Shown: positions 52,551 through 62,152 of the stretch, in pieces
Layout: every line of letters begins with the position of its first letter
How positions within the stretch are numbered: the first letter of the stretch is position 1
Assembly (NCBI GenBank): GCA_944380515.1
Contig: CALWHT010000011.1
Location: 1-64,000, forward strand
From: an uncultured Roseburia sp.
GTDB lineage: Bacteria; Bacillota; Clostridia; Lachnospirales; Lachnospiraceae
DNA: 64,000 nucleotides
Reading direction: 5' to 3'
The notes under the pieces: model-generated
The model's database searches: none
Told to the model about the DNA's origin: nothing
Seen by the model: the letters and a program-made list of their open reading frames with translations, nothing else
Translations under genes and position numbers: made by a program

Positions 52551-53513
52551 GTGAAGAAATTATTAAAGTGCAGAGTGACAATTTTTTGCATTGTGTTGTG
52601 GATTTTGCTTTCCGTGGTGGGTTATCTGCGGAAGGATGACATCTATAAAAACTATACGGTAAATCCTGCCAAGGAGCCTTATTTTGTGCTCGTGCTTGAT
52701 GGGATTCGCGACGGGATTTATCCCTGGAGCGGCCAGAAGCCCGATTTCTGGGAAGAATGGAATCCAATGCCGGAAAAACCGGTATCAGCGCCTGCCGGGG
52801 AGGATACAGAGCAGCCAGCGGAGCAGGAAACAGAGGAGATTCAGACGGATACAGAGCAGGAGAGTGAGACCGGGAGTACGGAAGATACCGGACTGACCGC
52901 AGAGCCGAAGGAATTTGTCGAAGTGGATGAAAGCTATTTTGATGACGCGGTGTTTATCGGAGATTCCAGGACTGTGGGCCTGCACGATTACGGCGGGCTT
53001 AAGAAGGCTGACTTTTTTGCGACGGTTGGCATGAACGTCTATGATATGTGGACGGAGGCGTTTTGTGAAGTGGACGGAAAGAAGGTCACCCTTGAGGAAG
53101 CGCTTCGCGCGAAGCAATACGGAAAGGTTTATTTCCAGATTGGAATTAACGAAATGGGACGCGGCGATCTGGACGGTTTTATGCAGGCATACAGCCAGTC
53201 TGTGGAAAAGTTTAAAGAGCTTCAGCCGAATGCCGTCATCTATGTGCAGGCAATCATGAAGGTCACAAAAGCAAAATCGGATTCGGATGCTATTTTTAAC
53301 AATGAAGGCATTGAGGCGAGAAACGAGCGCATCCGGCAGCTTGCGGATAATGTCAGGGTATTTTATATTGATGTCAATGAGGTGGTATGCGACGAAAGCG
53401 GCGGCTTAAAGCCGGAGCTGACCTTTGATAATCTGCATCTTTACGGCTCAAAATATGATATTTGGGTTGATTTTTTAAAGACGAAAGGCGTTAAAATAAC
53501 GCCCGTTAAATAA
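52551..53513 (+). CDS. SGNH/GDSL-like membrane-anchored acetyltransferase or esterase
   Basis: A 320-aa protein starting at GTG 52551 with GGAGAG upstream. One hydrophobic anchor (about 9-25) is followed by a Glu/Thr-rich low-complexity linker (about 70-120) and an extracytoplasmic SGNH fold: FIGDSRTVG with the catalytic Ser, FQIGINEMG with the Asn-box, and a C-terminal DNLHLYGSKYDIW with Asp and His. It fits the PatB/DltD-like partner of the MBOAT protein encoded just upstream. Confidence 0.87.
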   Translation: MKKLLKCRVTIFCIVLWILLSVVGYLRKDDIYKNYTVNPAKEPYFVLVLDGIRDGIYPWSGQKPDFWEEWNPMPEKPVSAPAGEDTEQPAEQETEEIQTDTEQESETGSTEDTGLTAEPKEFVEVDESYFDDAVFIGDSRTVGLHDYGGLKKADFFATVGMNVYDMWTEAFCEVDGKKVTLEEALRAKQYGKVYFQIGINEMGRGDLDGFMQAYSQSVEKFKELQPNAVIYVQAIMKVTKAKSDSDAIFNNEGIEARNERIRQLADNVRVFYIDVNEVVCDESGGLKPELTFDNLHLYGSKYDIWVDFLKTKGVKITPVK

Positions 53514-55043
<1,530 letters not shown>

Positions 55044-55092
55044 CGCCATACTTTTGGGTCGGACGGAGGCCGAGTGTTGTGATAAAAAGTAG

Positions 55093-55121
55093 TTGAAATA
55101 TCGCGGAGGCTATGGTACAAT
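55093..55121 (+). promoter_or_regulatory. promoter of secG
   Basis: TTGAAA (55093-55098), a 17-base spacer and TACAAT (55116-55121) lie 40 bases before the secG start. Confidence 0.72.
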
Positions 55122-55161
55122 GTCCTAAGTTGTGAGTTTGTAACCGTAGGAGGGAACAATT

Positions 55162-55401
55162 ATGGCAATCGTCAAAACGATATTAACCGTTATTTTTATC
55201 ATAATCAGTATCGCGTTAACAGTCATCATACTGATGCAGGAGAGTAAGTCCGCAGGCCTTGGGGCAATTTCAGGGGCTGCTGATACTTACTGGGGCAAGA
55301 ATAAGGGACGTTCCATGGAGGGTATGCTGATAAGGCTTACCAGGATTTTCGTTATTTTATTCATTGTAATTGCAGCAGTATTGAATACCAATATTTTTTA
55401 G
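55162..55401 (+). CDS. secG: preprotein translocase subunit SecG
   Basis: A 79-aa protein with two hydrophobic segments (about 4-25 and 55-75) and the SecG loop VIILMQESKSAGLGAISGAADTYWGKNKGRS. It supports SecYE-driven protein export. GTAGGAGGGA precedes the start. Gene order secG-rnr-smpB-ssrA is the conserved Firmicute order. Confidence 0.96.
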   Translation: MAIVKTILTVIFIIISIALTVIILMQESKSAGLGAISGAADTYWGKNKGRSMEGMLIRLTRIFVILFIVIAAVLNTNIF

Positions 55402-55408
55402 AATATGG

Positions 55409-55440
55409 AACGGCTGTCGTGAATACGGCAGCCGTTTTTA
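55409..55440 (+). terminator. terminator after secG
   Basis: AACGGCTG-CGT and ACG-CAGCCGTT arms form a long stem followed by TTTT. Confidence 0.85.
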
Positions 55441-55489
55441 TATCATAGGAAAGACCTTATAGGTTTCATCTGTTAAAAATCAGGAGAAT

Positions 55490-57640
55490 ATGGAAAAAGA
55501 AATTTTAGAGGAAAGAAAGAAAACAATTTATCAATTTATCTGCGATGAGCTTTACGTGCCGATGAAGGCGAAGGAAATCGCGGTGGTGCTGTCGATACCG
55601 AAGACGCAGCGCGGGGAACTGCAGGAGGTTTTGGACGCACTGGTGCTCGACGGCAGGATTGAGGTTACCGCAAGGGGGAAATACGTAAAATCCGAAGGAA
55701 AGTATTTTACCGGAGTTTTTACAGCGCATCCCAGAGGTTTCGGCTTTGTCTCCGTGGAGGGCGAGGACTCCGATATTTTTATTCCGGAATCTCAGGTGAA
55801 CGGCGCGTTTCACACCGATACGGTGCAGGTTGCCGTTACCTCCGGGCACGGGGGAAAGCGCCGGGAGGGAACCATAACGAAGATTATCGCGCGCGGAACG
55901 TCTGCGATTGTCTGTACCTACCAGAAAAACAAGACGTATGGCTTTGCAGTGCCGGATAATCCGAAGTTCGGGGCTGATATTTTTGTTCCGCAGGAGCGCT
56001 CGAAGGGCGCCATCACCGGACATAAGGTCGTAGTGGAAATTACGGATTTCGGCGGAGGGAGAAAAAAGCCGGAGGGAAAGGTTGTAGAGCTTCTGGGTCA
56101 TATCAACGATCCCGGAACCGATATTTTAGCCGTTATAAAAGCGTACGGCCTCCCGATGGAGTTCCCGGAGAAGGTTATGAAGCAGGCTGAGCGCACAGCG
56201 AACGAGGTGAGCGCGGCGGACATGGCGGGACGCATGGATTTAAGAAGCTGGCAGACGGTTACGATTGACGGAGAGGATGCGAAGGATCTGGATGACGCCA
56301 TTACCCTTAGCAGAGAGGGAGAGCATTACCGTCTGGGCGTGCACATTGCGGATGTGTCAAATTATGTGCAGGAGCGCAGCGCTCTCGACGTGGAGGCGCT
56401 TTCGCGCGGCACCTCCGTTTATCTGGTGGACCGCGTCATTCCGATGCTGCCGCATAAGCTTTCAAACGGTATCTGCTCGCTCAATGAGGGGGAAAACCGT
56501 CTGACGCTGAGCTGTATTATGACGATTGATAAGAAGGGAAATGTCATCGACCATACGATCGCGGAGACGGTCATCTGTGTGGACCGCCGCATGAGCTACA
56601 CCAGTGTCAAAAAAATTTTGGAAGACCGCGATGAGGCGGAGTGCCGTAAATATGAAGAACTGGTGCCGATGTTTGAGCAGATGCGGGAGCTGGCGGCGAT
56701 TTTGCGGAAAAAGAGGATGAGGCGCGGTTCGATTGATTTTGATTTCCCGGAGACGAAAATCATACTGGATAAAAAGGGAAAGCCCCTGGAAATCAAGCCC
56801 TATGACCGGAATGTGGCAACCAGGATCATTGAGGATTTCATGCTGATTGCCAATGAGACGGTAGCCCAGGATTATTTCTGGCAGGAGCTGCCGTTTGTAT
56901 ATCGAAGCCATGAAAAACCCGATACGGAAAAAATAAAAAAACTCGGCACATTTATCAATAATTTCGGATATACGATTCATATCGGTTCGGATGAGATTCA
57001 TCCGAAGGAGCTTCAGAAACTGCTGGAAAAAATCGAGGGCACGCCGGAGGAAGCATTGATTAGCAGGTTGACGCTGCGCTCCATGAAGCAGGCAAAATAT
57101 ACGACGGTGAGCACCGGGCATTTTGGACTGGCGGCGCCTTACTACTGCCATTTCACCTCACCAATCCGCCGTTATCCCGATTTGCAGATACACCGCATTA
57201 TAAAGGATAATCTGCGCGGCAGAATGAATGAGGCAAAAATTGCCCACTATGAAAAAATTCTGCCCGAGGTCGCAGCACATTCCAGTGAAATGGAGCGGCG
57301 CGCCGACGAGGCGGAGCGTGAGACGGAAAAGCTCAAAAAGGTGGAATATATGTCGGAACATATCGGAGAGATATTTGAGGGTGTCATATCCGGAGTGACC
57401 GAATGGGGCTTTTATGTGGAGCTTCCGAATACGGTGGAGGGATTGGTGCATGTGACCACACTGACGGATGATTATTTCCGCTATGATGAGAGCGCCTGTG
57501 AGCTGGCCGGTGAGGTTACGAATATCCGCTACAAGCTGGGGCAGAAGGCACGGGTTATGGTCACCGGAACCGATAAGCTTATGCGGACCATCGATTTTCG
57601 GGTTCTGCCGCACGAGGAGACGCAAGAAACGGAAATCTGA
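55490..57640 (+). CDS. rnr: ribonuclease R
   Basis: A 716-aa 3'-to-5' exoribonuclease able to degrade structured RNA. An N-terminal winged helix (about 1-70), two cold-shock domains (about 75-220), the RNB catalytic domain (about 250-580) and a C-terminal S1 domain (about 630-710) are in order. The catalytic aspartates lie in DGEDAKDLDDAITL. FTSPIRRYPDLQIHRI is the RNB end motif. It works with SmpB and tmRNA in clearing non-stop mRNA. ATG 55490 follows AGGAG. Confidence 0.96.
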   Translation: MEKEILEERKKTIYQFICDELYVPMKAKEIAVVLSIPKTQRGELQEVLDALVLDGRIEVTARGKYVKSEGKYFTGVFTAHPRGFGFVSVEGEDSDIFIPESQVNGAFHTDTVQVAVTSGHGGKRREGTITKIIARGTSAIVCTYQKNKTYGFAVPDNPKFGADIFVPQERSKGAITGHKVVVEITDFGGGRKKPEGKVVELLGHINDPGTDILAVIKAYGLPMEFPEKVMKQAERTANEVSAADMAGRMDLRSWQTVTIDGEDAKDLDDAITLSREGEHYRLGVHIADVSNYVQERSALDVEALSRGTSVYLVDRVIPMLPHKLSNGICSLNEGENRLTLSCIMTIDKKGNVIDHTIAETVICVDRRMSYTSVKKILEDRDEAECRKYEELVPMFEQMRELAAILRKKRMRRGSIDFDFPETKIILDKKGKPLEIKPYDRNVATRIIEDFMLIANETVAQDYFWQELPFVYRSHEKPDTEKIKKLGTFINNFGYTIHIGSDEIHPKELQKLLEKIEGTPEEALISRLTLRSMKQAKYTTVSTGHFGLAAPYYCHFTSPIRRYPDLQIHRIIKDNLRGRMNEAKIAHYEKILPEVAAHSSEMERRADEAERETEKLKKVEYMSEHIGEIFEGVISGVTEWGFYVELPNTVEGLVHVTTLTDDYFRYDESACELAGEVTNIRYKLGQKARVMVTGTDKLMRTIDFRVLPHEETQETEI

Positions 57641-57684
57641 CACAGAACTGTCGAAAAAAAGGCGAAATTCCGCTGTGAAAGGGC

Positions 57685-57713
57685 TTGCGGAAACAAGGGT
57701 TTAGGAGTATACT
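57685..57713 (+). promoter_or_regulatory. promoter of smpB
   Basis: TTGCGG (57685-57690), a 17-base spacer and TATACT (57708-57713) lie 48 bases before the smpB start. Confidence 0.65.
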
Positions 57714-57760
57714 AAACAGGCTGGGCGAAGGCTTTTGGCGGGAGAACAGGGGAGGTCATT

Positions 57761-58228
57761 ATGGCAAAAGCGGAAAAGAAATTAATCGCGAACAACAAAA
57801 AAGCTTACCATGATTATTTCCTGGAGGAGCGCTATGAGGCGGGCATTGAGCTGCACGGAACCGAGGTGAAGTCTTTGCGTACGGGCAAGTGCAGTATCAA
57901 GGAGGCTTTTATCCGTATTGAGAACGGGGAAGTCATCATATACGGAATGCATATCAGCCCCTACGAAAAGGGCAACATTTTCAACCGCGACCCGCTGCGC
58001 CCGAAGAAGCTTTTGATGCACAAATCGGAAATCCGGAAGCTCATCGGCAAAATTGCGGAAAAGGGTTACACGCTGGTGCCGGTTGAGGTATATTTTAAGG
58101 GCAGCCTGGTCAAGGCAGAGATAGCCCTTGCCAGAGGGAAAAAGCTTTATGATAAACGGCAGGATATCGCGAAGAAAGATATGCGCCGGGAGGCTGAACG
58201 CGATTTCAAGATAAAAAATTTATACTGA
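57761..58228 (+). CDS. smpB: SsrA-binding protein SmpB
   Basis: A 155-aa RNA-binding protein that delivers tmRNA to stalled ribosomes. [52 protein letters not shown] and the basic C-terminal [21 protein letters not shown] are the family hallmarks. AGGGGAGGT precedes the start. The tmRNA gene begins 22 bases after its stop, the classical arrangement. Confidence 0.97.
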   Translation: MAKAEKKLIANNKKAYHDYFLEERYEAGIELHGTEVKSLRTGKCSIKEAFIRIENGEVIIYGMHISPYEKGNIFNRDPLRPKKLLMHKSEIRKLIGKIAEKGYTLVPVEVYFKGSLVKAEIALARGKKLYDKRQDIAKKDMRREAERDFKIKNLY

Positions 58229-58249
58229 CGCTTTACAGCGTAAATTTAT

Positions 58250-58604
58250 GGGCCTGTAATGGTTTCGACAGGGGCCATGAAGCTGGAGAAGCGAGCCGCA
58301 CGGGATGCGTCAAATTCCAAACTTAAAATTAAACGCTGAAGACAATTTAGCGGTTGCAGCCTAACTGCAACTTGCTGCCACAAGGCAGCAGTCGGCCTTA
58401 GTGCACCTACACATTAAGATACCGGCTTCGACTATGTAGGAAACGACGACGGCAAAGCTTTGAGCCGCCGGGCGTATGATGAAGCTACTGAAACCGGAAC
58501 TGTGCCTGTGCAGGTCCGGCAGAGGGAATGAAAAATCACAGGCTACGCTCGTAGAAGGACAGGGGATTGGTTTTTGGACACGGGTTCGACTCCCGTCAGG
58601 TCCA
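58250..58604 (+). ncRNA. ssrA: transfer-messenger RNA (tmRNA)
   Basis: About 355 nt. The 5' end GGGCCTG with GTAATGGTTTCGACAGGGG is the tmRNA hallmark, and it pairs with CAGGTCC at 58597-58603; the T-arm GGGTTCGACTCCC precedes it. The tag frame ends GCT GAA GAC AAT TTA GCG GTT GCA GCC TAA (58335-58364), giving a tag ending AEDNLAVAA. CCA is not encoded. It frees stalled ribosomes with SmpB. A terminator follows, then integrase remains. Confidence 0.95.
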
Positions 58605-58608
58605 TCTG

Positions 58609-58637
58609 AAAAGTACCGATTTTACGGTACTTTTTTA
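58609..58637 (+). terminator. terminator after tmRNA
   Basis: AAAGTACCG and CGGTACTTT pair around an ATTTTA loop, followed by TTTT. Confidence 0.88.
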
Positions 58638-58657
58638 TTTTTGTGTCATATTTCATG

Positions 58658-58911
58658 TCATACATCATTCATTTTTTTGAAATACTCATTGGTCATTTCG
58701 GTATATTTTTTTGAAATTCATTCAAAGTTCCACGGTACACTTGCTTTAGAACTTTGTCACTTTTCCAACCGCCACGCTCCATGATGTACTGGTCCGGGTC
58801 CCCGATTGCGTGCATAATACTGGCAGAGTAGCGCCGCAAATCGTGAAAACGGAATGCCGAAGCACTTATATCTACTTGGCTCCAGCCATTAAGATATTTT
58901 TCGCCAATCTT
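58658..58911 (-). pseudogene. tyrosine recombinase (integrase), C-terminal fragment
   Basis: On the minus strand an open frame from 58911 to TGA 58693 reads an integrase C-terminus: FRFHDLRRYSASIMHAIG with the His-x-x-Arg box, QYIMERGGWKSD, then the nucleophile Tyr in LKQVYRGTL. One lost A in a poly-A run near the end shifts the frame; the restored frame reads YTEMTNEYFKKMNDV to a stop at 58658. The N-terminal three quarters are missing. Lying directly at the tmRNA 3' end, a classical attachment site, it marks an old integrated element that has decayed. Confidence 0.8.
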
Positions 58912-59104
58912 CTAATTCTTTTTCTTTTGAAATTCTTTCATCAAGATAATCAAGTCTTGCCAATATTTTTAGACTATTCTGCAATAGTAGTTAATTGACC
59001 ATTTGTGGCATAGTTTACAATAATAAACCACCAATTACCTATTATACAGCGATAATTTATTACAAAAAACAATGGATATTTATAAGTTTATGTCAATATT
59101 GATT
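58912..59104. other. decayed mobile-element sequence
   Basis: No intact gene is seen. The minus strand holds a short stretch, LDYLDERISKEKELEDW, with no complete frame around it, interrupted by stops. The composition is AT-rich and unlike the core genes. This is probably residue of the element once integrated at tmRNA. Confidence 0.5.
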
Positions 59105-59389
59105 ATGAACAAATGGTTGACATACCAAGAGCAAGAACAACAAGGTATTGATGAAAAAATTAATCAGTTATATTATCATAAATATATAGAACCATACCAT
59201 TAAATTATGGAATAATTGCAGCTACAAGTCTATATTATCTATCTGCACTGTAAAACAACTAATATTTCTAAAATTGGAACAGGAGAACGAGTTGGCTCTA
59301 TTGCGATGCTGAGTATGATTTGTAAGAAAATAAATAAAAACTTTAAGTGTAAAGATTGTGGAAATACGTGGCAGGAGAATAACGTATAA
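59105..59389 (+). pseudogene. frameshifted small zinc-ribbon protein
   Basis: Three consecutive pieces in different frames read as one small protein: MNKWLTYQEQEQQGIDEKIN from ATG 59105, YGIIAATSLYYLSAL in the middle, and KIGTGERVGSIAMLSMICKK ending with a CKDCGNTW zinc-ribbon-like half and TAA at 59387-59389. A 5-base and a second indel break the frame. I do not recognise the family. AT-rich composition groups it with the mobile remnant. Confidence 0.5.
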
Positions 59390-59592
59390 TTAATTTTGCA
59401 AAATCAATTTCATAAAAATAGACATGGTCTATAGCCGTTTGGTAAAATTAAGTCACCACAACCAAATCTATCAAAGAAGGTTATAGAACCATAGCCGACG
59501 GCGCAGACCGGGAGGCGGTAATTTATGAAGTCGGACATCTGGTCGAGAACAAACTGATAGACAGCGATAAAATTGCAGAACTGCGGAAAGAA
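59390..59592. other. intergenic or truncated 5' region of the following ORF
   Basis: The frame of the next ORF is open upstream to a TAA near 59448-59450 and reads plausibly as protein (YRTIADGADREAVIYEVGHL), but has no start codon there with a ribosome binding site. The gene at 59593 may therefore be a 5'-truncated remnant. Nothing else is seen. Confidence 0.45.
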
Positions 59593-59880
59593 ATGGTAGC
59601 GTTTGCGTCCTTGCAGGATATTGTATGCAAAACGTATTATGACAGTGGAGGAAATCCGGTCGATATTTTCATATTAACGGGAGAACAATTTGTTTCGGAA
59701 TATCAGGGCAGAATATACGTAGACAATATTTTTTATGCATATGGTCCGGCTGGAGTTTTTCAGGATGAATTGTTATGGGAGTTTGTATCAGAAGTTTTTC
59801 GGGAATATATTCAGAATCCGGACAGATTGGAAAAAGAATTTCCGAAGTTTTATGAACTGATAAAGGAGGCGGTGGAGTGA
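59593..59880 (+). CDS. hypothetical protein, possibly 5'-truncated
   Basis: A 95-aa ORF from ATG 59593 with only a weak GGAAAG upstream. Coding-like sequence continues about 48 codons before this ATG in the same frame, so the true protein may have been longer and lost its start. It is acidic, with SEYQGRIYVDNIFYAY and an amphipathic C-terminus. Its TGA overlaps the GTG of the next gene. I do not recognise the family; it is probably accessory, within the scar next to tmRNA. Confidence 0.55.
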   Translation: MVAFASLQDIVCKTYYDSGGNPVDIFILTGEQFVSEYQGRIYVDNIFYAYGPAGVFQDELLWEFVSEVFREYIQNPDRLEKEFPKFYELIKEAVE

Positions 59881-60101
59881 CAGCAAAGGAACTTTTTCTA
59901 TCCATGGAATCCTACGAAGAATTTGACCGCAGGAGGTCGGAATTAAAGGGATTGAAGATGGATAAGGAAACGCTGGAACATGCAAAGAAAATATTTCCGA
60001 CAGTATCAGGGACGAAAGAAGAATTGTATTCATTTCTCCCGGATGGGCGCATGGTTCTTGGAGGGAAAGGAGATACGAAAAAAAAGAATACGGAATTATA
60101 A
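59877..60101 (+). CDS. hypothetical protein, second gene of an orphan pair
   Basis: A 74-aa ORF starting at GTG 59877 in a GTGA overlap with the previous stop, with a full AAAGGAGG 7 bases upstream. It is highly charged: ELFLSMESYEEFDRRRSELK, then KKIFPTVSGTKEELYSF, ending in a Lys run. No membrane segment. The strong ribosome binding site supports expression. Function unknown; a small antitoxin-like or regulatory role is possible but not shown. Confidence 0.6.
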   Translation: MTAKELFLSMESYEEFDRRRSELKGLKMDKETLEHAKKIFPTVSGTKEELYSFLPDGRMVLGGKGDTKKKNTEL

Positions 60102-60328
60102 AGTGTCACCGGCCGGTAACGGTCAGGTGGTATTTTTATACGCCTTTTTTCAGCAGGCGTAAAAGAACGGAAGTTACTCACCTGGAGAATAAACAGGGAA
60201 TCTCATACCCGGAGAGCGGGAATAAAAATCTATGGAGAATAAAAAGATGGAGCGGTTAAGGGCAATTTTAGAACAGGCGGCAAAAGCAATTTGGGCTTAG
60301 CAATAAGCTCTCTATTTATTTAGAGAAA
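60102..60328. other. intergenic region upstream of hicAB
   Basis: No supported gene. An inverted repeat TACGCC/GGCGTA lies at about 60139-60161. A 22-codon ORF at 60232-60300 (MENKKMERLRAILEQAAKA) may be the truncated start of a lost gene; it has no clear ribosome binding site. Confidence 0.4.
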
Positions 60329-60335
60329 CTAAGTG

Positions 60336-60349
60336 TGTATTTAAATACA
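60336..60349. promoter_or_regulatory. upstream palindrome at hicAB
   Basis: TGTATTTAAATACA is a perfect 14-base palindrome ending six bases before the -35 of the hicAB promoter. Together with the spacer palindrome it is a candidate second HicB site. Confidence 0.5.
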
Positions 60350-60355
60350 TAATCA

Positions 60356-60384
60356 TTGACAAATACACATTTTATGTGTATAAT
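60356..60384 (+). promoter_or_regulatory. consensus promoter and operator of hicAB
   Basis: TTGACA (60356-60361), a 17-base spacer and TATAAT (60379-60384) are perfect consensus. TACACAT-TTT-ATGTGTA (60364-60380) is a perfect palindrome filling the spacer, where a repressor would block polymerase. Autorepression by HicB is inferred from the family. Confidence 0.85.
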
Positions 60385-60407
60385 ATAAGCATACCAGGAG
60401 GGGAGAA

Positions 60408-60578
60408 ATGAAGCAAAGAGACTTGATAAAAAAGCTTGAAGCGGCGGGATTTACATTAAAAAGGCACGGAGGAAATCATGATGTGTATGTGAGAGGAAGT
60501 GACGAGGAACAAATACCGAGGCATAAAGAAGTAAATGAAAGACTGGCAAAAGCGATTATACGGAAATGGGGATTATAA
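60408..60578 (+). CDS. hicA: HicA-type mRNA interferase toxin
   Basis: A 56-aa toxin of the HicA family, an RNase that cleaves mRNA when not bound by HicB. It is a minimal dsRBD-like fold: MKQRDLIKKLEAAGF, then KRHGGNHDVYVR with the catalytic His, IPRHKEVNERLAKAIIRK at the C-terminus. ATG 60408 follows AGGAGGGGAG. It precedes hicB with a gap of about 50 bases and has a perfect promoter. It is short and easily missed. Confidence 0.9.
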   Translation: MKQRDLIKKLEAAGFTLKRHGGNHDVYVRGSDEEQIPRHKEVNERLAKAIIRKWGL

Positions 60579-60629
60579 AATCCCCCTATTCCGCTTACTA
60601 TAAAATAAATGGTTAATGGAGGTTGTAAA

Positions 60630-61052
60630 ATGAAAAGTGTATATCCAGTAATATTTACACCGTTGAATGATGAAAAAAATACGGTATTAATCGAGGTGCC
60701 GGATTTGGGAATTCTAACAGAGGGATTTGGAATGGCAGATGCGGTTGATATGGCACGAGACGCGATTGGCTTGAAGGGCATTTCCTGTGAGGATGATAAG
60801 CGAGAGATTCCGAAAGCTAGTGCAATAAGTGACATTGATATAGCAAAAGGCACTTTTGCGGAAGATGGAAAAGGATATTTGTCATTAGTCGATATTGACT
60901 TTGCAGAGTATCGCCGCAAGATTGACCATAAAACAGTGCGGAGAAATGTGACACTTCCGAATTGGTTGAATCAGGAGGCCGAGAAAGCCCATATTAATGT
61001 TTCCCGAGTGCTGCAGGAGGCGCTTATGGCTAAGTTGGGTGTAACAAGATAA
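60630..61052 (+). CDS. hicB: HicB-type antitoxin
   Basis: A 140-aa antitoxin. The N-terminal partly degraded RNase-H-like HicB domain (about 1-75) includes YPVIFTPLNDEKNTVLIEVPDLG and MADAVDMARDAIGL; the C-terminal domain (about 100-138) is ribbon-helix-helix: NVTLPNWLNQEAEKAHINVSRVLQEAL. It neutralises HicA and probably binds the palindromes at the promoter. ATG 60630 follows GGAGG; an in-frame ATG seven codons upstream is less likely. Confidence 0.9.
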   Translation: MKSVYPVIFTPLNDEKNTVLIEVPDLGILTEGFGMADAVDMARDAIGLKGISCEDDKREIPKASAISDIDIAKGTFAEDGKGYLSLVDIDFAEYRRKIDHKTVRRNVTLPNWLNQEAEKAHINVSRVLQEALMAKLGVTR

Positions 61053-61072
61053 TATTTGAGTTATTAAGTCAA

Positions 61073-61124
61073 ATGCCGAAGCCTGTTGAAAACCCAATGC
61101 TCAACAGGCTTCGGCATCTTTTTA
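61073..61124. terminator. strong terminator after hicB
   Basis: ATGCCGAAGCCTGTTGA (61073-61089) and TCAACAGGCTTCGGCAT (61101-61117) are a perfect 17-base stem followed by CTTTTT. On the other strand it lies downstream of the tRNA genes. Confidence 0.9.
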
Positions 61125-61152
61125 TACATAAATAAAAAATATCAACGAACAA

Positions 61153-61226
61153 TGGAAGCAAGGGGGCTCGAACCCCTGACCTCTCGCGTGTGAGGCGAAC
61201 GCTCATCCCGGCTGAGCTATGCTTCC
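61153..61226 (-). tRNA. tRNA-Val (anticodon CAC)
   Basis: Minus strand. The acceptor stem GGAAGCA pairs with TGCTTCC, D-arm GCTC/GAGC, anticodon loop CTCACAC gives CAC, and the T-arm contains GGTTCGAGCC. It is 74 nt including the discriminator A; CCA is not encoded. Confidence 0.95.
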
Positions 61227-61233
61227 GTGGAAA

Positions 61234-61306
61234 TGGAGATAGGGGGACTCGAACCCCTGACCTATGCGTTGCGAACGCATCGCTCTCCCAACTGAGCTAT
61301 ATCCCC
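61234..61306 (-). tRNA. tRNA-Ala (anticodon CGC)
   Basis: Minus strand. The acceptor GGGGATA pairs with TATCTCC, D-arm GCTC/GAGC, anticodon stem ATGCG/CGCAT with loop TTCGCAA giving CGC, T-arm GGTTCGAGTCC. It is 73 nt with no encoded CCA, lying 7 bases upstream of tRNA-Val in the same transcript. Confidence 0.95.
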
Positions 61307-61319
61307 ATGGACGAATCTT

Positions 61320-61347
61320 ATTATATCACTTTTTCTGAAAAATGCAA
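61320..61347 (-). promoter_or_regulatory. promoter of the tRNA pair
   Basis: On the minus strand TTGCAT (61342-61347), a 16-base spacer and TATAAT (61320-61325) lie 14 bases before the first tRNA. Confidence 0.72.
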
Positions 61348-61470
61348 TCAAATTTTATCGCAGAATTTTCATGCCGCTTTTTCATTGCAAAATGGTACAT
61401 CTTTTTCTATAATAAAGAACAATAGTACAGAAAGTTGTCTATATGAGGGATAAAAGAGGGTTATGGATTG

Positions 61471-62049
61471 ATGGCGGAGAAGAAAAATACGGTAATCAAC
61501 GGATTTGTGTTTGACAGTGAGGCCGAGGCGGCCCAGGCAGAAAAGGAAGCGGAGGGCGTTCGTTACATCAGGGAAAAGATGGATATGAATCAGCCGGAGC
61601 AGGTGCTGCAGATTTACAATAAAATGGTACGGCAGAATCTGTTTGAGACTGCGGTGGGCTTTGTCTATCTGAATGAGCTTCGGGAATATTTAAGAGCGAA
61701 TCCCGCCATAAGAAATGAGGATATTGCGCCTGTTATCGTGAAGCATCCGGCGCTTGAAGCAGACCTTCGCAAAAAAATCCGTACCCCTGCGGCAAAAAAT
61801 ACAAAAAAGAAAAAAGAAACGAAAACTACGGTAAAGGACGTAGGTTACAGGACAAAATACAGAGTTACGCTGTTTTTTACGGTCGTGCTTGCGGTGAGCG
61901 TTGTGGGAATGTTTGCGGTAGCCTCCACCATCGGCAGCCCGACCATCCTCAATTACGAAAATAAGCTCATTGACAAATATGCGGCATGGGAGCAGGAGCT
62001 TGACGAGAGAGAAGCGGAATTAGATGAGCGGGAGCAGGCGCTCCCATAG
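61471..62049 (+). CDS. single-pass membrane protein of unknown function
   Basis: A 192-aa protein with a soluble, highly charged N-terminal region (about 1-110), a Lys-rich stretch (about 112-124), one hydrophobic segment (about 132-155) and a C-terminal acidic helix with ELDEREAELDEREQ, a coiled-coil-like heptad. ATG 61471 follows AGAGGG. It lies about 100 bases before the response regulator gene. I do not recognise the family. Confidence 0.7.
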   Translation: MAEKKNTVINGFVFDSEAEAAQAEKEAEGVRYIREKMDMNQPEQVLQIYNKMVRQNLFETAVGFVYLNELREYLRANPAIRNEDIAPVIVKHPALEADLRKKIRTPAAKNTKKKKETKTTVKDVGYRTKYRVTLFFTVVLAVSVVGMFAVASTIGSPTILNYENKLIDKYAAWEQELDEREAELDEREQALP

Positions 62050-62075
62050 AGCGTCACAGATATTTCATAAATAAC

Positions 62076-62084
62076 TGCTATAAT
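62076..62084 (+). promoter_or_regulatory. extended -10 before the two-component operon
   Basis: TGCTATAAT holds a perfect -10 (62079-62084) with an upstream TG; no -35 hexamer is clear. Confidence 0.5.
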
Positions 62085-62152
62085 CAAATCCCGAAGATGG
62101 AAAGAGAGACAGTGTTCGGGGGAAAGCATGAGAGAAGGGCAGGAGGACGAGG

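Noticed and set aside
59593-59880. Assignment of the 95-aa ORF as a phage head protein
   Set aside because: The resemblance was too vague to support and no other phage structural gene is nearby.
58605-61052. Search for a second copy of the tmRNA 3' end as the far attachment site
   Set aside because: No matching repeat of the tmRNA 3' end was found by eye; similar GGTTCGA stretches in the tRNAs are ordinary T-arms.
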